Assembly (NCBI RefSeq): GCF_935822925.1
Contig: NZ_CAKXZS010000012.1
Span: 186,001 to 250,000, forward strand
DNA from: Mesorhizobium ventifaucium
GTDB lineage: Bacteria; Pseudomonadota; Alphaproteobacteria; Rhizobiales; Rhizobiaceae
DNA: 64,000 nucleotides
Direction: 5' to 3'
Both the position numbers and the translations under genes were made by a program. Of the stretch, positions 1 through 8,294 are shown one piece after another. How positions within the stretch are numbered: the stretch's first letter is position 1; every line of letters starts with the position of its first letter. Below the pieces are notes generated by a model. That model did no database searches. It worked only from the letters and a program-made list of their open reading frames with translations, and had not been told where the DNA came from.

Positions 1-309
1 GACCATCAGCAGCAGGCTTGCCGGCAGCCGCGAGACGATGAGCTCCGTGACCTCTGAACGCTGGATGTAGGAGCGTCCGAGATCGCCGCTGAGCAGGCTG
101 GTCAGATAGTGCCAGTACTGGATGAAGAAGGGCTGATCGAGGCCGAGCTGCCGGCGGATGTTCTCGACCGTTTCGGGCGTGGCACTGCGGCCGGCGATCT
201 GGCGGACGGGGTCGGCGGGCAGCAGGTAGAGCAGTGCAAAGGTGATCAATGAGACGCCGAGCAGGATGAGCACGGACTGGATAACGCGGCGGCCGAGATA
301 GGCGATCAT
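1..309 (-). CDS. Dipeptide/oligopeptide-type ABC transporter permease (DppB-like), 3' part outside window
   Basis: Inner-membrane permease of a peptide/nickel-type ABC importer. Only the N-terminal 103 codons are present; the gene runs off the left edge. The translation starts MIAYLGRRVIQSVLILLGVS, a typical DppB opening with one transmembrane helix, followed by the family stretch RQLGLDQPFFIQYW and then GDLGRSY. The start ATG overlaps the stop of the upstream DppC-like gene by four bases (ATGA at 306-309), so translation is probably coupled. The order DppC-like then DppB-like is the reverse of the usual one. The substrate cannot be told from the permease; the upstream AmiC/AmiR pair suggests an amide or a related small nitrogen compound (inference). 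Confidence 0.85.
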   Translation of the reverse strand, partial: MIAYLGRRVIQSVLILLGVSLITFALLYLLPADPVRQIAGRSATPETVENIRRQLGLDQPFFIQYWHYLTSLLSGDLGRSYIQRSEVTELIVSRLPASLLLMV

Positions 310-1214
310 GCCCGGCCCCTTTGCGTCGGATCGAGGATGTCGCGCAGCGCATCGCCGATGAGGTTGAAGGCCAGCGCCAGCGCCAGGATCGCCGCACCCG
401 GAAAGAAGACCAGCCAGGGCGCTGCCTGAAAATATGTCTGGTTCTCGAAAATGATGTTGCCCCAGGATGCGGTCGGCGGCTGCACGCCGATGCCGAGATA
501 GCTGAGCGTTGCTTCGAGCAGCACCGTGGTCGAGATGCCGAGCGTGCCCCAGACGATGATCGTCGGCAGCAGATGCGGCAGGATATGGCGAAACAGGATG
601 CGTGGCGCGCTCGCCCCGATGGTGCGCTCGGCGTCGATGAACTCGCGCTCGGCGAGCGAGCTGGTCTCGGTGTAGATAACCCGCGCGGTCTGCACCCAGT
701 TCACCAGTGCGATCACCATGGCGACGATCCAAAGGCTCGGCTGGAGCACCGCCGCCAGGCAGATGGCGAGCAGCAGCGCCGGAAAGGCCATCATCAGGTC
801 GGTGAAGCGCATCAGCGCGCCGCCGATCCAGCCGCGGAAATAACCCGCGGTGACGCCAACCAGCGTACCGATCAAAAGCGCCACGCCGTTGGCGACGATG
901 CCGATGATCAGCGAAGTGCGCGCGCCGAAAAGGATGCGGGTCAGCAGATCGCGACCGAGCAGATCCGTGCCCAGCCAGAAGCTGGCATTCGGCGGCAAGG
1001 GCGCGCCTTCAAGCGTCAGCCCGTCGAACATCTGCTCGTTCGGATCGTAGCCGGTCAGCCACGGCGCCAGGATGGCGCCGGCCACGACGACGGCAACGAT
1101 CACCAGGCCGATCAACGCCAGGGGACGCTTGACCAAGCGCCGCCAGACGCCGGCGCGTGGCTTGACCGGCATGCGCCCGGTTGCCGGAAGATCAGGCGCG
1201 ATGGGATTGGTCAT
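306..1214 (-). CDS. Dipeptide/oligopeptide-type ABC transporter permease (DppC-like)
   Basis: Second inner-membrane permease of the same importer, 302 aa, the usual DppC length. A basic cytoplasmic N-terminus precedes a first hydrophobic helix (about residues 32-55). Next comes the DppC-type segment FWLGTDLLGRDLLTRILFG, then several membrane helices. The permease EAA-type loop is visible as EFIDAERTIGASAPRILFRH (about residues 188-207), which contacts the ATPase. Its start lies 23 bases inside the end of the AmiR-like gene and its stop overlaps the next permease, so all four genes probably form one transcript. The transporter class is well supported; the ligand is not known. Confidence 0.9.
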   Translation of the reverse strand: MTNPIAPDLPATGRMPVKPRAGVWRRLVKRPLALIGLVIVAVVVAGAILAPWLTGYDPNEQMFDGLTLEGAPLPPNASFWLGTDLLGRDLLTRILFGARTSLIIGIVANGVALLIGTLVGVTAGYFRGWIGGALMRFTDLMMAFPALLLAICLAAVLQPSLWIVAMVIALVNWVQTARVIYTETSSLAEREFIDAERTIGASAPRILFRHILPHLLPTIIVWGTLGISTTVLLEATLSYLGIGVQPPTASWGNIIFENQTYFQAAPWLVFFPGAAILALALAFNLIGDALRDILDPTQRGRA

Positions 1215-1791
1215 CGCCGCCTTCTTCCGTCATCGCCACGATCCTGCGCGCGGCCTCTTCGACACTGATCTGCCAGCTCATCGCCAGCGACCGGAGCTGC
1301 GCATAGGCGCGGCCGTCCTCGGCGCCTTTCGACAAGGCCTCCACCGCGCGCACGATGGTCTGGCGCTCCGCGACGCGCAGGCGAAGCGACGATATCTCGT
1401 TTGCCAAAAGCTTGCGCGCCTCGAAACTCTGCCGCGCGATCAACAGGGCGCTGTAGACGCCGGCATTGCCGACCGACTTCAGCAACTGGGCGTCGGCCTT
1501 GTGCGACAGCGCCCACTCGATGCGGCCCGGCGCTTCGGAGCCGATCAGCGCCACCAGCGGCATTGGCGCCTCACCCGGCGCCCATGGGAATTGTTCGTCG
1601 AAGCCGAGGTCGGCATCGAAGAAGACGAAATCCGCCGCCAGCGCCTCGGCCGGCAGTTCCGGCCAGCAGCCGACCGTCTCGAGGCCGATGGCCGACAATT
1701 GCCGCGTGATCGCCTGCACCGTCGGATGCGGACGATGCAGGACAAAGGCCCTGGCGCCGCCGAGATTCGGGATGCGCGGGACCTTGCTCAC
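1192..1791 (-). CDS. AmiR-like ANTAR-domain antitermination regulator
   Basis: 199 aa. The N-terminal part (about 1-125) looks like a degenerate receiver domain of the AmiR type. The C-terminal part (about 130-195) is a coiled coil followed by a helical ANTAR RNA-binding domain (LRLRVAERQTIVRAVEALSK onward, ending SWQISVEEAARRIV). In Pseudomonas AmiR binds leader RNA and prevents termination, and is held inactive by AmiC until an amide binds (family knowledge). The start is GTG at 1791, overlapping the stop of the AmiC-like gene (GTGA). The direct AmiC-AmiR overlap is the best evidence of function. Its RNA target was not identified. Confidence 0.85.
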   Translation of the reverse strand: MSKVPRIPNLGGARAFVLHRPHPTVQAITRQLSAIGLETVGCWPELPAEALAADFVFFDADLGFDEQFPWAPGEAPMPLVALIGSEAPGRIEWALSHKADAQLLKSVGNAGVYSALLIARQSFEARKLLANEISSLRLRVAERQTIVRAVEALSKGAEDGRAYAQLRSLAMSWQISVEEAARRIVAMTEEGGDDQSHRA

Positions 1792-2915
1792 GACACCACC
1801 CTCAGGCGTGGGCGGCCGAACGTCTCGGTCCGGTCATAGCGGGACAGATAGGGATCGGGCGCCACTCCCTTGGCCAGCGTGACGGTCTTGAATGCGGTCC
1901 CCTCGATGCGCCCGATCTGCACCGGCAAGGTGGCGTGCTGGGTTTGCGGATCGATGGAGATGTCGCCGAGCGGGGTTCGAAACGAGGTTCCGGCAAAGGC
2001 CTGGGGAAGGTCCGGCCATTGTGCGCCGGGATTGCGGGCGAGGATCTCGGCAAGCGTCCGCACCGAGGCGTAGGCCGCCGCCTCGAAGGACGAGGCAGGC
2101 ATGATGGAGGGCGCCGAATCGCCCTGGCGATCCGCTGCCGAGATATCGTGAAAGTACGGCCCGACGGAAAGGTGGCCATTGCCCGCCTCGTTGAGCGCCG
2201 GCAACTCGCATTCGGTCAGATTGCAGGACAGGATCGGGCAGCGCTCCGGCCTGAAATGCGGGTCGCGTTCGGCAAGTTCGGCATAGGCCGCGATGAAGGC
2301 ATAGGACGAGGAGCCGATCAGATTGTTCAGGATGAAATCCGGCCGGGTCGCATGGATCTCGGCGATCAGCCTGGAGACATCGACCTCGCCGAGCGGCAGA
2401 TAGCGTTCGCCCAAAACCTTGCCGCCGGCGTCGGCGATCAGGTCGCGGGCGACACGGTTGGTCTCCCAGCCCCAGATATAATTCGACCCGAGCAGAAAGC
2501 CGTTGGCGCCGAAGCGCGGCACGACATGGGCCAGCAGCGGGACGAGATGCTGGTTCGGGCAAGCGTGCATGTAGACGACATGCTCGTTCGCTTCGAAGCC
2601 CTCATAGGGGCAGGCGTACCAGAGCGTGCCGCCGGCGCGCTCGAGGATCGGGATGACCTCCTTGCGGCTCCATGACGTGATGCAGCCAATGATGTGGCGC
2701 GCACCGCTGTTGGCGAGAATGTCGGCGCAGCCCGTCGCGTAGCCATCGATGTTACCCTGCGGGTCGCGCTCCACAGGAACGAATTCGATCGGGATGGCGG
2801 GATCGGCATTGATGTCGGCGATGGCCGTCATCGCACCCGAACGGCAGGATTCGGACAGCAGGCGGTAGTTGCCCGACCGCGAGTAAAGGATGCCGATCTC
2901 GATACGCCGTCCCAA
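1788..2915 (-). CDS. AmiC-like amide/urea-type ligand-binding sensor protein
   Basis: 375 aa, periplasmic-binding-protein fold (type I, Peripla_BP_5/AmiC group), with no signal peptide. It opens MGRRIEIGILYSRSGNYRLL directly into the fold, as expected for a cytoplasmic sensor rather than a transporter component. Family hallmarks include ILYSRSG near residue 10 and CPYEGFEANEHVVYMHACPN around 140. In P. aeruginosa AmiC binds short-chain amides and sequesters AmiR. The GTGA overlap with the AmiR-like gene and the ABC permease genes downstream suggest sensing of the same compound that is imported. FmdD/UrtA-type binding proteins are close relatives, but those carry export signals. Confidence 0.82.
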   Translation of the reverse strand: MGRRIEIGILYSRSGNYRLLSESCRSGAMTAIADINADPAIPIEFVPVERDPQGNIDGYATGCADILANSGARHIIGCITSWSRKEVIPILERAGGTLWYACPYEGFEANEHVVYMHACPNQHLVPLLAHVVPRFGANGFLLGSNYIWGWETNRVARDLIADAGGKVLGERYLPLGEVDVSRLIAEIHATRPDFILNNLIGSSSYAFIAAYAELAERDPHFRPERCPILSCNLTECELPALNEAGNGHLSVGPYFHDISAADRQGDSAPSIMPASSFEAAAYASVRTLAEILARNPGAQWPDLPQAFAGTSFRTPLGDISIDPQTQHATLPVQIGRIEGTAFKTVTLAKGVAPDPYLSRYDRTETFGRPRLRVVS

Positions 2916-3019
2916 GCAAATCCCCCAGAAATAACAATGCCCCGCAGCCGCCGCCGCGGAAGGCGAGGCATACGAGGCATTTTTGCCGCCCGGCGGTCGG
3001 AGCCGGTATTTTCCCCATT

Positions 3020-3048
3020 AGCGTATTCGGTACGGCGGGTCAGTCAAG
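3020..3048 (-). promoter_or_regulatory. Candidate sigma-70 promoter of the amiC-amiR-ABC operon
   Basis: On the minus strand CTTGAC (3048-3043) is followed, after 17 bases, by TACGCT (3025-3020). This fits the alphaproteobacterial CTTGAC-N17-CTATAT pattern moderately well. It lies about 105 bases upstream of the AmiC-like start, which leaves a leader long enough for ANTAR-type antitermination. Seen by eye only. Confidence 0.35.
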
Positions 3049-3128
3049 CGGGAAAAGCGAGGGCCGGCCCGACGATGCTGCTGTAGAAGGGGGAGCGCCG
3101 TTCGGGCATTCACCAATTGTCGATGTTG

Positions 3129-3289
3129 GCGCTGCCCCTCATCGCCCTGCCGGGCACTTCTCCCCGTATAGTGACGGGGAGAAGGACGCCGTCACCGAGG
3201 ATTTCGCCAATCGGCAGCGGTGCAGGAAATCCCCTTCTCCCCGTCACTATACGGGGAGAAGGTGCCGGCAGGCGGATGAGGGGCAGCGC
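3129..3289. repeat. Palindromic intergenic repeat, family 1 (copy 1)
   Basis: A large imperfect inverted repeat. The outer arms are GCGCTGCCCCTCAT and its complement. The inner arms carry TTCTCCCCGTATAGTGACGG and its complement. A variable spacer of about 50 bases lies between them. Further copies occur at 13361, 15464 and 19543, always between genes. The sequence just after this copy (AAACCTCAAGCGATTGCCC, from 3290) also follows the 13.4-kb copy, so the repeat unit is longer than the palindrome. No coding function is seen in this 430-base gap. Confidence 0.85.
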
Positions 3290-3345
3290 AAACCTCAAGC
3301 GATTGCCCTGGCGTTTGAACAAGCACTCCGCTCGGAGCGCCCCGC

Positions 3346-4122
3346 CTACTCGCCGTAGACGTCGAAGGCAAAATACTTGTCGTTGATTTCCTTGTATTTG
3401 CCGTTGGCGCGCAGCGCGTCGATCGCCGCATCGAGCTTTGCGGCCAGCTCCTTGTTGCCTTTCTGCAGCGCGATGCCGACGCCAGGGCCATGGATGGCCG
3501 GGTCGGGAGCCAGGGTGCCGAGCAGCTTGCAGCAGGCGCCCTCGGGCTTCTCAAGCCATTCGGTCAGCAGGATGGAGCCGTCCATCACCGCGTCGAGGCG
3601 GCCATTGACCATGTCGGTGCGGGCGTCGTCGCCGGTCGGATACGGTTTTATGGTCGAGCCTGCGTATTTCTGCTCGGCGAAATTCTGGTGGATCGTGGCG
3701 CTCTGCACGCCGAGCGCCTTGCCTTTCAAATCCTCGGGCGAGGTGCCTGATACGGTCGAGTCCTTCGGCACCGCGATGGCCGGCGGCGTCTGGTAGTATT
3801 TGTGGGTGAAGTCGACCTTCTCGGCCCGCTCCGGCGTGATGGTGATGTTGATGATGGCGTCGAACTTGCCGGCCTGCAGCGCCGGGATCGAGCCGTCGAA
3901 ATCCTGCACGACGAACTCGCATTCGGTCTTCATTTCGGCACAAAGCGCCTTGCCGAGATCGATGTCGAAACCGCCCAGCGTGCCGTCGGCATTGGCATAG
4001 TTGAAGGGCGGATAGGCGCCCTCGGTGCCGAGCTTGAGCTTCTTGTCCTGGGCGGAGGCGGCCCCGGTGGCGAGCGCCAGGGCGACGGACGCGGCAGCCA
4101 AGAAACGAGCGAAAAGGCGCAT
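3346..4122 (-). CDS. Amino-acid-type ABC transporter substrate-binding protein (orphan)
   Basis: Periplasmic solute-binding protein of the polar amino acid family (SBP_bac_3), 258 aa. A signal peptide (about residues 1-25, MRLFARFLAAASVALALATG, cleavage after ASA) precedes KLKLGTEGAYPPFNYANADG, the classical start of the mature domain. Family motifs DIDLGKALCAEMK and DFDGSIPALQAGKFDAII follow. I chose the ATG at 4122 because it has GGAGA upstream and begins the signal peptide; an in-frame ATG further upstream adds a non-signal extension. There are no permease or ATPase genes beside it. It follows hyuA-hyuB by 117 bases, so the ligand may be an amino acid or hydantoin-derived product (inference). 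Confidence 0.85.
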   Translation of the reverse strand: MRLFARFLAAASVALALATGAASAQDKKLKLGTEGAYPPFNYANADGTLGGFDIDLGKALCAEMKTECEFVVQDFDGSIPALQAGKFDAIINITITPERAEKVDFTHKYYQTPPAIAVPKDSTVSGTSPEDLKGKALGVQSATIHQNFAEQKYAGSTIKPYPTGDDARTDMVNGRLDAVMDGSILLTEWLEKPEGACCKLLGTLAPDPAIHGPGVGIALQKGNKELAAKLDAAIDALRANGKYKEINDKYFAFDVYGE

Positions 4123-4239
4123 GATCCAGATCTCCGTTGATAGGGGCAAGTCTACGGGGTTTTGTGTGCGCGGCGGAGACGGAAACGACATGCCCTGCGG
4201 CGATCACGGCGCGGCCTGGCCGATTGGAAGCTCCGTCGG

Positions 4240-5985
4240 TCAGCCGGCTGCTCGTGCCCGCTCGGTGGCGGCGTGGTCGATTGCCGACCCGTCCGCGGAA
4301 AAAGCGACGCCAAATTTCTCGCTGGCCTGTTCGGGCGTGTAGTAGCCCAACCTGACATCCCGCAGCACCAGTTCCGGGTCGCGCTGCAGGGGATCACCAT
4401 AGCCGCCGCCGCCCGGCGTGCCGACACGTACACGATCGCCGGCCTGCAGCGCGATGTCCTGCTCCTTGGAGAGGTGCGGCGGCACATGTTCCTTGCCGTC
4501 GCGGAACACGGTCACCGTGTTGACCGCGCCGTCCTTGCCGCCGAGCGCGCCTTGTGGGCCGAACCGGCCGTGGTCCATGACGAAGGAGGCGCGGGCGTCG
4601 CCGCGCAGGATCTCGACCTCATAGGCGAGGCCGAAACCGCCGCGATGCCTGCCGGCGCCGCCCGAGCCTTCGCGCAGGGCATAATGGCGGTAGAGCACCG
4701 GAAACGCCTGCTCCATGATCTCGACCGGCGGCGATTTGGAAATGCCGATGGTCGAGCAGCCATTGGTGAGGCCGTCATGACCGGCATTGCCGCCATAGCC
4801 GCCGCCGGAGATCTGGTACATGACATAGTCGCGGCCGCGCGCCGGGTCGTTGCCGCCGAGCGCGAAATTGCCGCTGGACCCGGCCGGAGCCGCCGTCACC
4901 TTGTCCGGCAGCGCCTGCACCATCGCCGCGAACACCGCCTCGGCGATGCGCTGCGAAACCTCTGCGGCGCAGCCCGAGACCGGGCGCGGATATTTGGCGT
5001 CGAGGAAAGTGCCTTCCGGCCGCTTGACGATCAGCGGCTCGAAGGCGCCGGCGCTGATCGGCACATCGGGGAAAATATGGCGCATGGCGAGATAGACCGA
5101 GGACAAGGTCGTCGCCAGCACGCTGTTCATCGGCCCGGCGCAAGGTTTTGACGAGCCGGAAAAATCGAAGCTGAGCGTTTCGCCGTGTTTCTCCACCGCC
5201 AGCGCAATGGTCAGCGGCTCGTTCACCACCCCGTCGGAATCGACGAATGCCTTCGAGCGATAGATGCCGTCGGGAATGGCCGATATGTTGGCGCGCATCT
5301 GTTCGGCGGCGCGGCGGCGCAGTTCGGCGATCGCCTCGACGACCGTTTCGTCACCGTAACGATCCAGGATTCCATTGAGCCTATCCTGGCCAATCAGCAG
5401 TGCCGCCGCTTGCGCGCGGATATCGCCGATGCGCTGGTCGGCAACCCGGATGTTGGAGCAGATGATGGCGTAGATTTCGCGGTCGAGCACGCCCTGCTTG
5501 AACAGTTTTACCGGCGGCAGCCGCAGGCCTTCCTGCTCGACCGCCGTGGCCGAGGCAGAAAAGCCACCCGGTACCGAGCCGCCGATGTCGGGCCAGTGGC
5601 CGGTGTTCGACAGCCAGCAGAAGATTTTGCCATCGCGGTAGACCGGCATGGCGAAGCGCACATCCATCAGATGGGTGCCGCCGAGATAGGGGTCGTTGAC
5701 GATGTAGATATCGCCTGGCTCGGGCGGCGGGCAGCGTCCATCAGCGATCATTTCGATCACCGTTTTGGTCGAATACTGCATGACGCCGACGAACACCGGT
5801 AGGCCTTGGCTGCCCTGCGCAATCAGCGATCCATCGACCGCCGAATAGATGCCGTCGGAGCGGTCGTTGGCCTCGGCAATGACCGGCGAGAAGGCAGCGC
5901 GCGAAAAGGTCAGGTCCATCTCGTCGCAGACCTGCTGCAGCGCCGCCTGGATGACCGAAAGCGTGATGGCGTCGAGCTTTTGCAT
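4240..5985 (-). CDS. hyuB: Hydantoinase B / N-methylhydantoinase beta subunit family protein
   Basis: 581 aa, full length for HyuB. Together with HyuA it forms an ATP-dependent hydantoinase or 5-oxoprolinase-type complex (also acetone carboxylase-like) that opens cyclic amides; the actual substrate is unknown. The start is at MQKLDAITLSVIQAALQQVC, the conserved beginning of the family. Later hallmarks include NDPYLGGTHLMDVRFAMPVY and, near the end, TPGGGGYGDPLQRDPELV. The ATG at 5985 sits one base after the hyuA stop, so the two are translated as a unit. The downstream neighbour is an amino-acid-type binding protein. Confidence 0.92.
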   Translation of the reverse strand: MQKLDAITLSVIQAALQQVCDEMDLTFSRAAFSPVIAEANDRSDGIYSAVDGSLIAQGSQGLPVFVGVMQYSTKTVIEMIADGRCPPPEPGDIYIVNDPYLGGTHLMDVRFAMPVYRDGKIFCWLSNTGHWPDIGGSVPGGFSASATAVEQEGLRLPPVKLFKQGVLDREIYAIICSNIRVADQRIGDIRAQAAALLIGQDRLNGILDRYGDETVVEAIAELRRRAAEQMRANISAIPDGIYRSKAFVDSDGVVNEPLTIALAVEKHGETLSFDFSGSSKPCAGPMNSVLATTLSSVYLAMRHIFPDVPISAGAFEPLIVKRPEGTFLDAKYPRPVSGCAAEVSQRIAEAVFAAMVQALPDKVTAAPAGSSGNFALGGNDPARGRDYVMYQISGGGYGGNAGHDGLTNGCSTIGISKSPPVEIMEQAFPVLYRHYALREGSGGAGRHRGGFGLAYEVEILRGDARASFVMDHGRFGPQGALGGKDGAVNTVTVFRDGKEHVPPHLSKEQDIALQAGDRVRVGTPGGGGYGDPLQRDPELVLRDVRLGYYTPEQASEKFGVAFSADGSAIDHAATERARAAG

Positions 5986-5986
5986 C

Positions 5987-8074
5987 TCAGGCCTCAATGC
6001 CGATGTCGATGATGATGTTGCCATCGGCGTCCGAGCGCGCCCGGTCGCCGGGCTCGAGCACGGTGGTGGCGTCCATCTGCTCGAGGATCGCCGGCCCTGC
6101 GATGACGGCATCGAGCGGCAGCTTTTCCCTGCTATAGACCGGCGTGTCGTGCCAGCGCCCGCCATACCAGACCGGCCGGATTTCGCGGCGGGCGTCATCG
6201 AGCGTTCTGGCGCGGCCGGCCGGGTCGATCAGCCGCGACAGATCGATCGCCGGCCGCACGCCGGTCACCGAGGTGTTGAGGTTGACCAGATTGGCGCGGA
6301 TCTCCGGCAGCTCGACCTTGAAGCGGGCGAAATAGGCCTTTTCGAACAGTTGCTGTAGCACCTCCCGCGTCACCGCGGACGACGGCAGCGGCACGTTGAT
6401 GATGTGGGTCTGGCCGACGAACTGCATGTCGGCGGAATGGCTGACGCGGATCGTCTCCGGCTTTACCGCTTCCTTGCCGATCAGCTCTTGACCTTCGTTT
6501 CGGTGCCGTTCCAATATCGCGTGAAGCTGGGTTTCATCGAGACTGGCCACCGGCTGGTTGACGGTGTTGACGAAATCGTGCCTGAGATCGGCGACGACGC
6601 AACCGAGCGCATTGGTGATGCCCGGACGCGCCGGCACCAGCACTTTGGGCAGGCCGAGCTCGCGCGCCAGCGCTGTCGCATGCAGCGGCCCGGCGCCGCC
6701 GAAGGCGAACAGCGCGAAATCGCGCGGGTCGTGGCCGCGCGACACCGAGACCATGCGGATGGCGCCGGCCATCTTGATGTTTCCGAGCCGCAGCACCGCG
6801 CCCGCCGCCTCGGCGCCGGACAGGCCGGTGTGGCGGCCGATCCTGTCCTCGAAGATGCCGGTGACGTGCTCTGATGTGACCGGGTTTTCGACGGCGAGCA
6901 GTTTTTTCGGCGCCAGCCGGCCGAGCACCAGATTGGCGTCGGTGATGGTCGGTTCAACGCCGCCGCGCCCGTAGCAGATCGGGCCGGGATTGGCGCCGGC
7001 GCTTTCCGGGCCGATCTGGATCAGGCCGGCCGCGTCGACGCGGGCGATCGAGCCGCCGCCGGCACCGACCGTGTGCACCGCCACCATCGGCACGTGGATC
7101 GGCATCGCATATTCGATCTCGATCTCGTTCGACACCGCCGGTTCGGCATTGCGGATCAGCGCGACGTCGGTCGAGGTGCCGCCCATGTCGTAGGTGACCA
7201 GGTTTTCGAAGCCGGCGCGTTTTCCGGTATAGGCGGCGGCGATGACGCCGGAGGCCGGGCCCGACATCACGGTCTTGGCCGATTCACGGGTGACAAAGCG
7301 GGCCGAGATCATGCCGCCATTGCCGTTCATGATCAGGAAGTCGCGGGCGTAGCCTTTTGACCCCAATTCCTTGCGCAGCCGCTCGACATAGCGCTCGAGG
7401 ATCGGCTGCACCGAGGCGTTGACCGAAGCGGTGACGCCGCGCTCGAATTCGCGCGCCTCCGACAGCAGCGCATGGCCTGACGTGATGTAGCTGTTCGGCC
7501 AAAGCTCGACGGCGATCGCGGCGGCGCGCCGCTCATGCGCCGGATTGGCGTAGGAATGCAGGAAATGGATGACGAGGGATTCGCAGCCGGCCTCGATCAA
7601 TTGTGAAACCGCCGCGCGCATCTCGGCCTCGTCGAGCGGAATGCGCACCGCGCCCGAGGCTTCGACGCGCTCCGACACTTCGAGCCGCAGGTTGCGCGGA
7701 ATGATCGGGACGAAGCTGCCGGTCATGCCATAGGCCTGCGGCCGTGTCCGCCGGCCAAGCTCGATGACGTCGCGAAAGCCGCGCGTGGTGATCATCCCGG
7801 TCCTGGCCAGCCGGCGCTCCAGCACTGCGTTGGTGGTGGTCGTCGTGCCGTGCACGATGAGGTCGATGCCGCGGATGGGAAAACCGGTGGTCTCAAGCGC
7901 CGAAACGACGCCGAAAGCCTGGTTGTCGATGGTGGTCGGGGTCTTGGCGATATGCACCCGGCCAGCGTGGCGGCCGTCGATCAGAAGCAGGTCGGTAAAG
8001 GTTCCGCCGACATCGATGCCGGCGACGACGCTGCCCGAGGAATCCAGCGTCTGCGCCGAAAAATTCTCTTCCAT
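5987..8074 (-). CDS. hyuA: Hydantoinase A / N-methylhydantoinase alpha subunit family protein
   Basis: 695 aa, matching HyuA length. The N-terminal ASKHA nucleotide-binding motif VVAGIDVGGTFTDLLLID is at about residues 17-34. The second phosphate-binding motif YDMGGTSTDVALIR lies near residue 290, and FALFAFGGAGPLHA near residue 455 is the conserved hydantoinase A signature. It should couple ATP hydrolysis to ring opening of a hydantoin, oxoproline or related cyclic imide together with HyuB (family knowledge). It is the first gene of hyuA-hyuB. The upstream region (8075-8294) holds a palindrome that may be an operator. Confidence 0.92.
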   Translation of the reverse strand: MEENFSAQTLDSSGSVVAGIDVGGTFTDLLLIDGRHAGRVHIAKTPTTIDNQAFGVVSALETTGFPIRGIDLIVHGTTTTTNAVLERRLARTGMITTRGFRDVIELGRRTRPQAYGMTGSFVPIIPRNLRLEVSERVEASGAVRIPLDEAEMRAAVSQLIEAGCESLVIHFLHSYANPAHERRAAAIAVELWPNSYITSGHALLSEAREFERGVTASVNASVQPILERYVERLRKELGSKGYARDFLIMNGNGGMISARFVTRESAKTVMSGPASGVIAAAYTGKRAGFENLVTYDMGGTSTDVALIRNAEPAVSNEIEIEYAMPIHVPMVAVHTVGAGGGSIARVDAAGLIQIGPESAGANPGPICYGRGGVEPTITDANLVLGRLAPKKLLAVENPVTSEHVTGIFEDRIGRHTGLSGAEAAGAVLRLGNIKMAGAIRMVSVSRGHDPRDFALFAFGGAGPLHATALARELGLPKVLVPARPGITNALGCVVADLRHDFVNTVNQPVASLDETQLHAILERHRNEGQELIGKEAVKPETIRVSHSADMQFVGQTHIINVPLPSSAVTREVLQQLFEKAYFARFKVELPEIRANLVNLNTSVTGVRPAIDLSRLIDPAGRARTLDDARREIRPVWYGGRWHDTPVYSREKLPLDAVIAGPAILEQMDATTVLEPGDRARSDADGNIIIDIGIEA

Positions 8075-8140
8075 TGTCGAAACCCGAAATGTCAGGACTA
8101 CAGATATGTCTCAGTTTGGAAAGGTGTTTCCCGCTGGCGT

Positions 8141-8169
8141 CTTGACGCAAATATCATTTGTATACTAAT
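8141..8169 (+). promoter_or_regulatory. Candidate promoter with overlapping GTATAC palindrome in the hyuA-fpr divergent region
   Basis: CTTGAC at 8141-8146 is followed after 17 bases by ACTAAT, a possible plus-strand promoter for the reductase gene. The palindrome ATTTGTATACTAAT (8156-8169) overlaps it. Its two arms pair around a central GTATAC, apart from one position in each arm. Such TTGTATAC-type dyads are common operators of FCD-type GntR repressors (family knowledge). No GntR gene is adjacent. The dyad could control either hyuA or fpr. Confidence 0.35.
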
Positions 8170-8294
8170 AAATTCCGGACACAAGAGCTTACCGCTTCGT
8201 CGTGTGCAAACGGCACGCCGGAACCTGATCGGTTCGGGCGAGCAGCAGAACGTTTGGCGTCAGCGCCCTCGGGTTGGCCAGAAGGTTAGGTTTG

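Noticed and set aside
4162..5151. Plus-strand frame of 329 codons opposite hyuB
   Set aside because: Shadow of the hydantoinase B gene, without motif or ribosome site.
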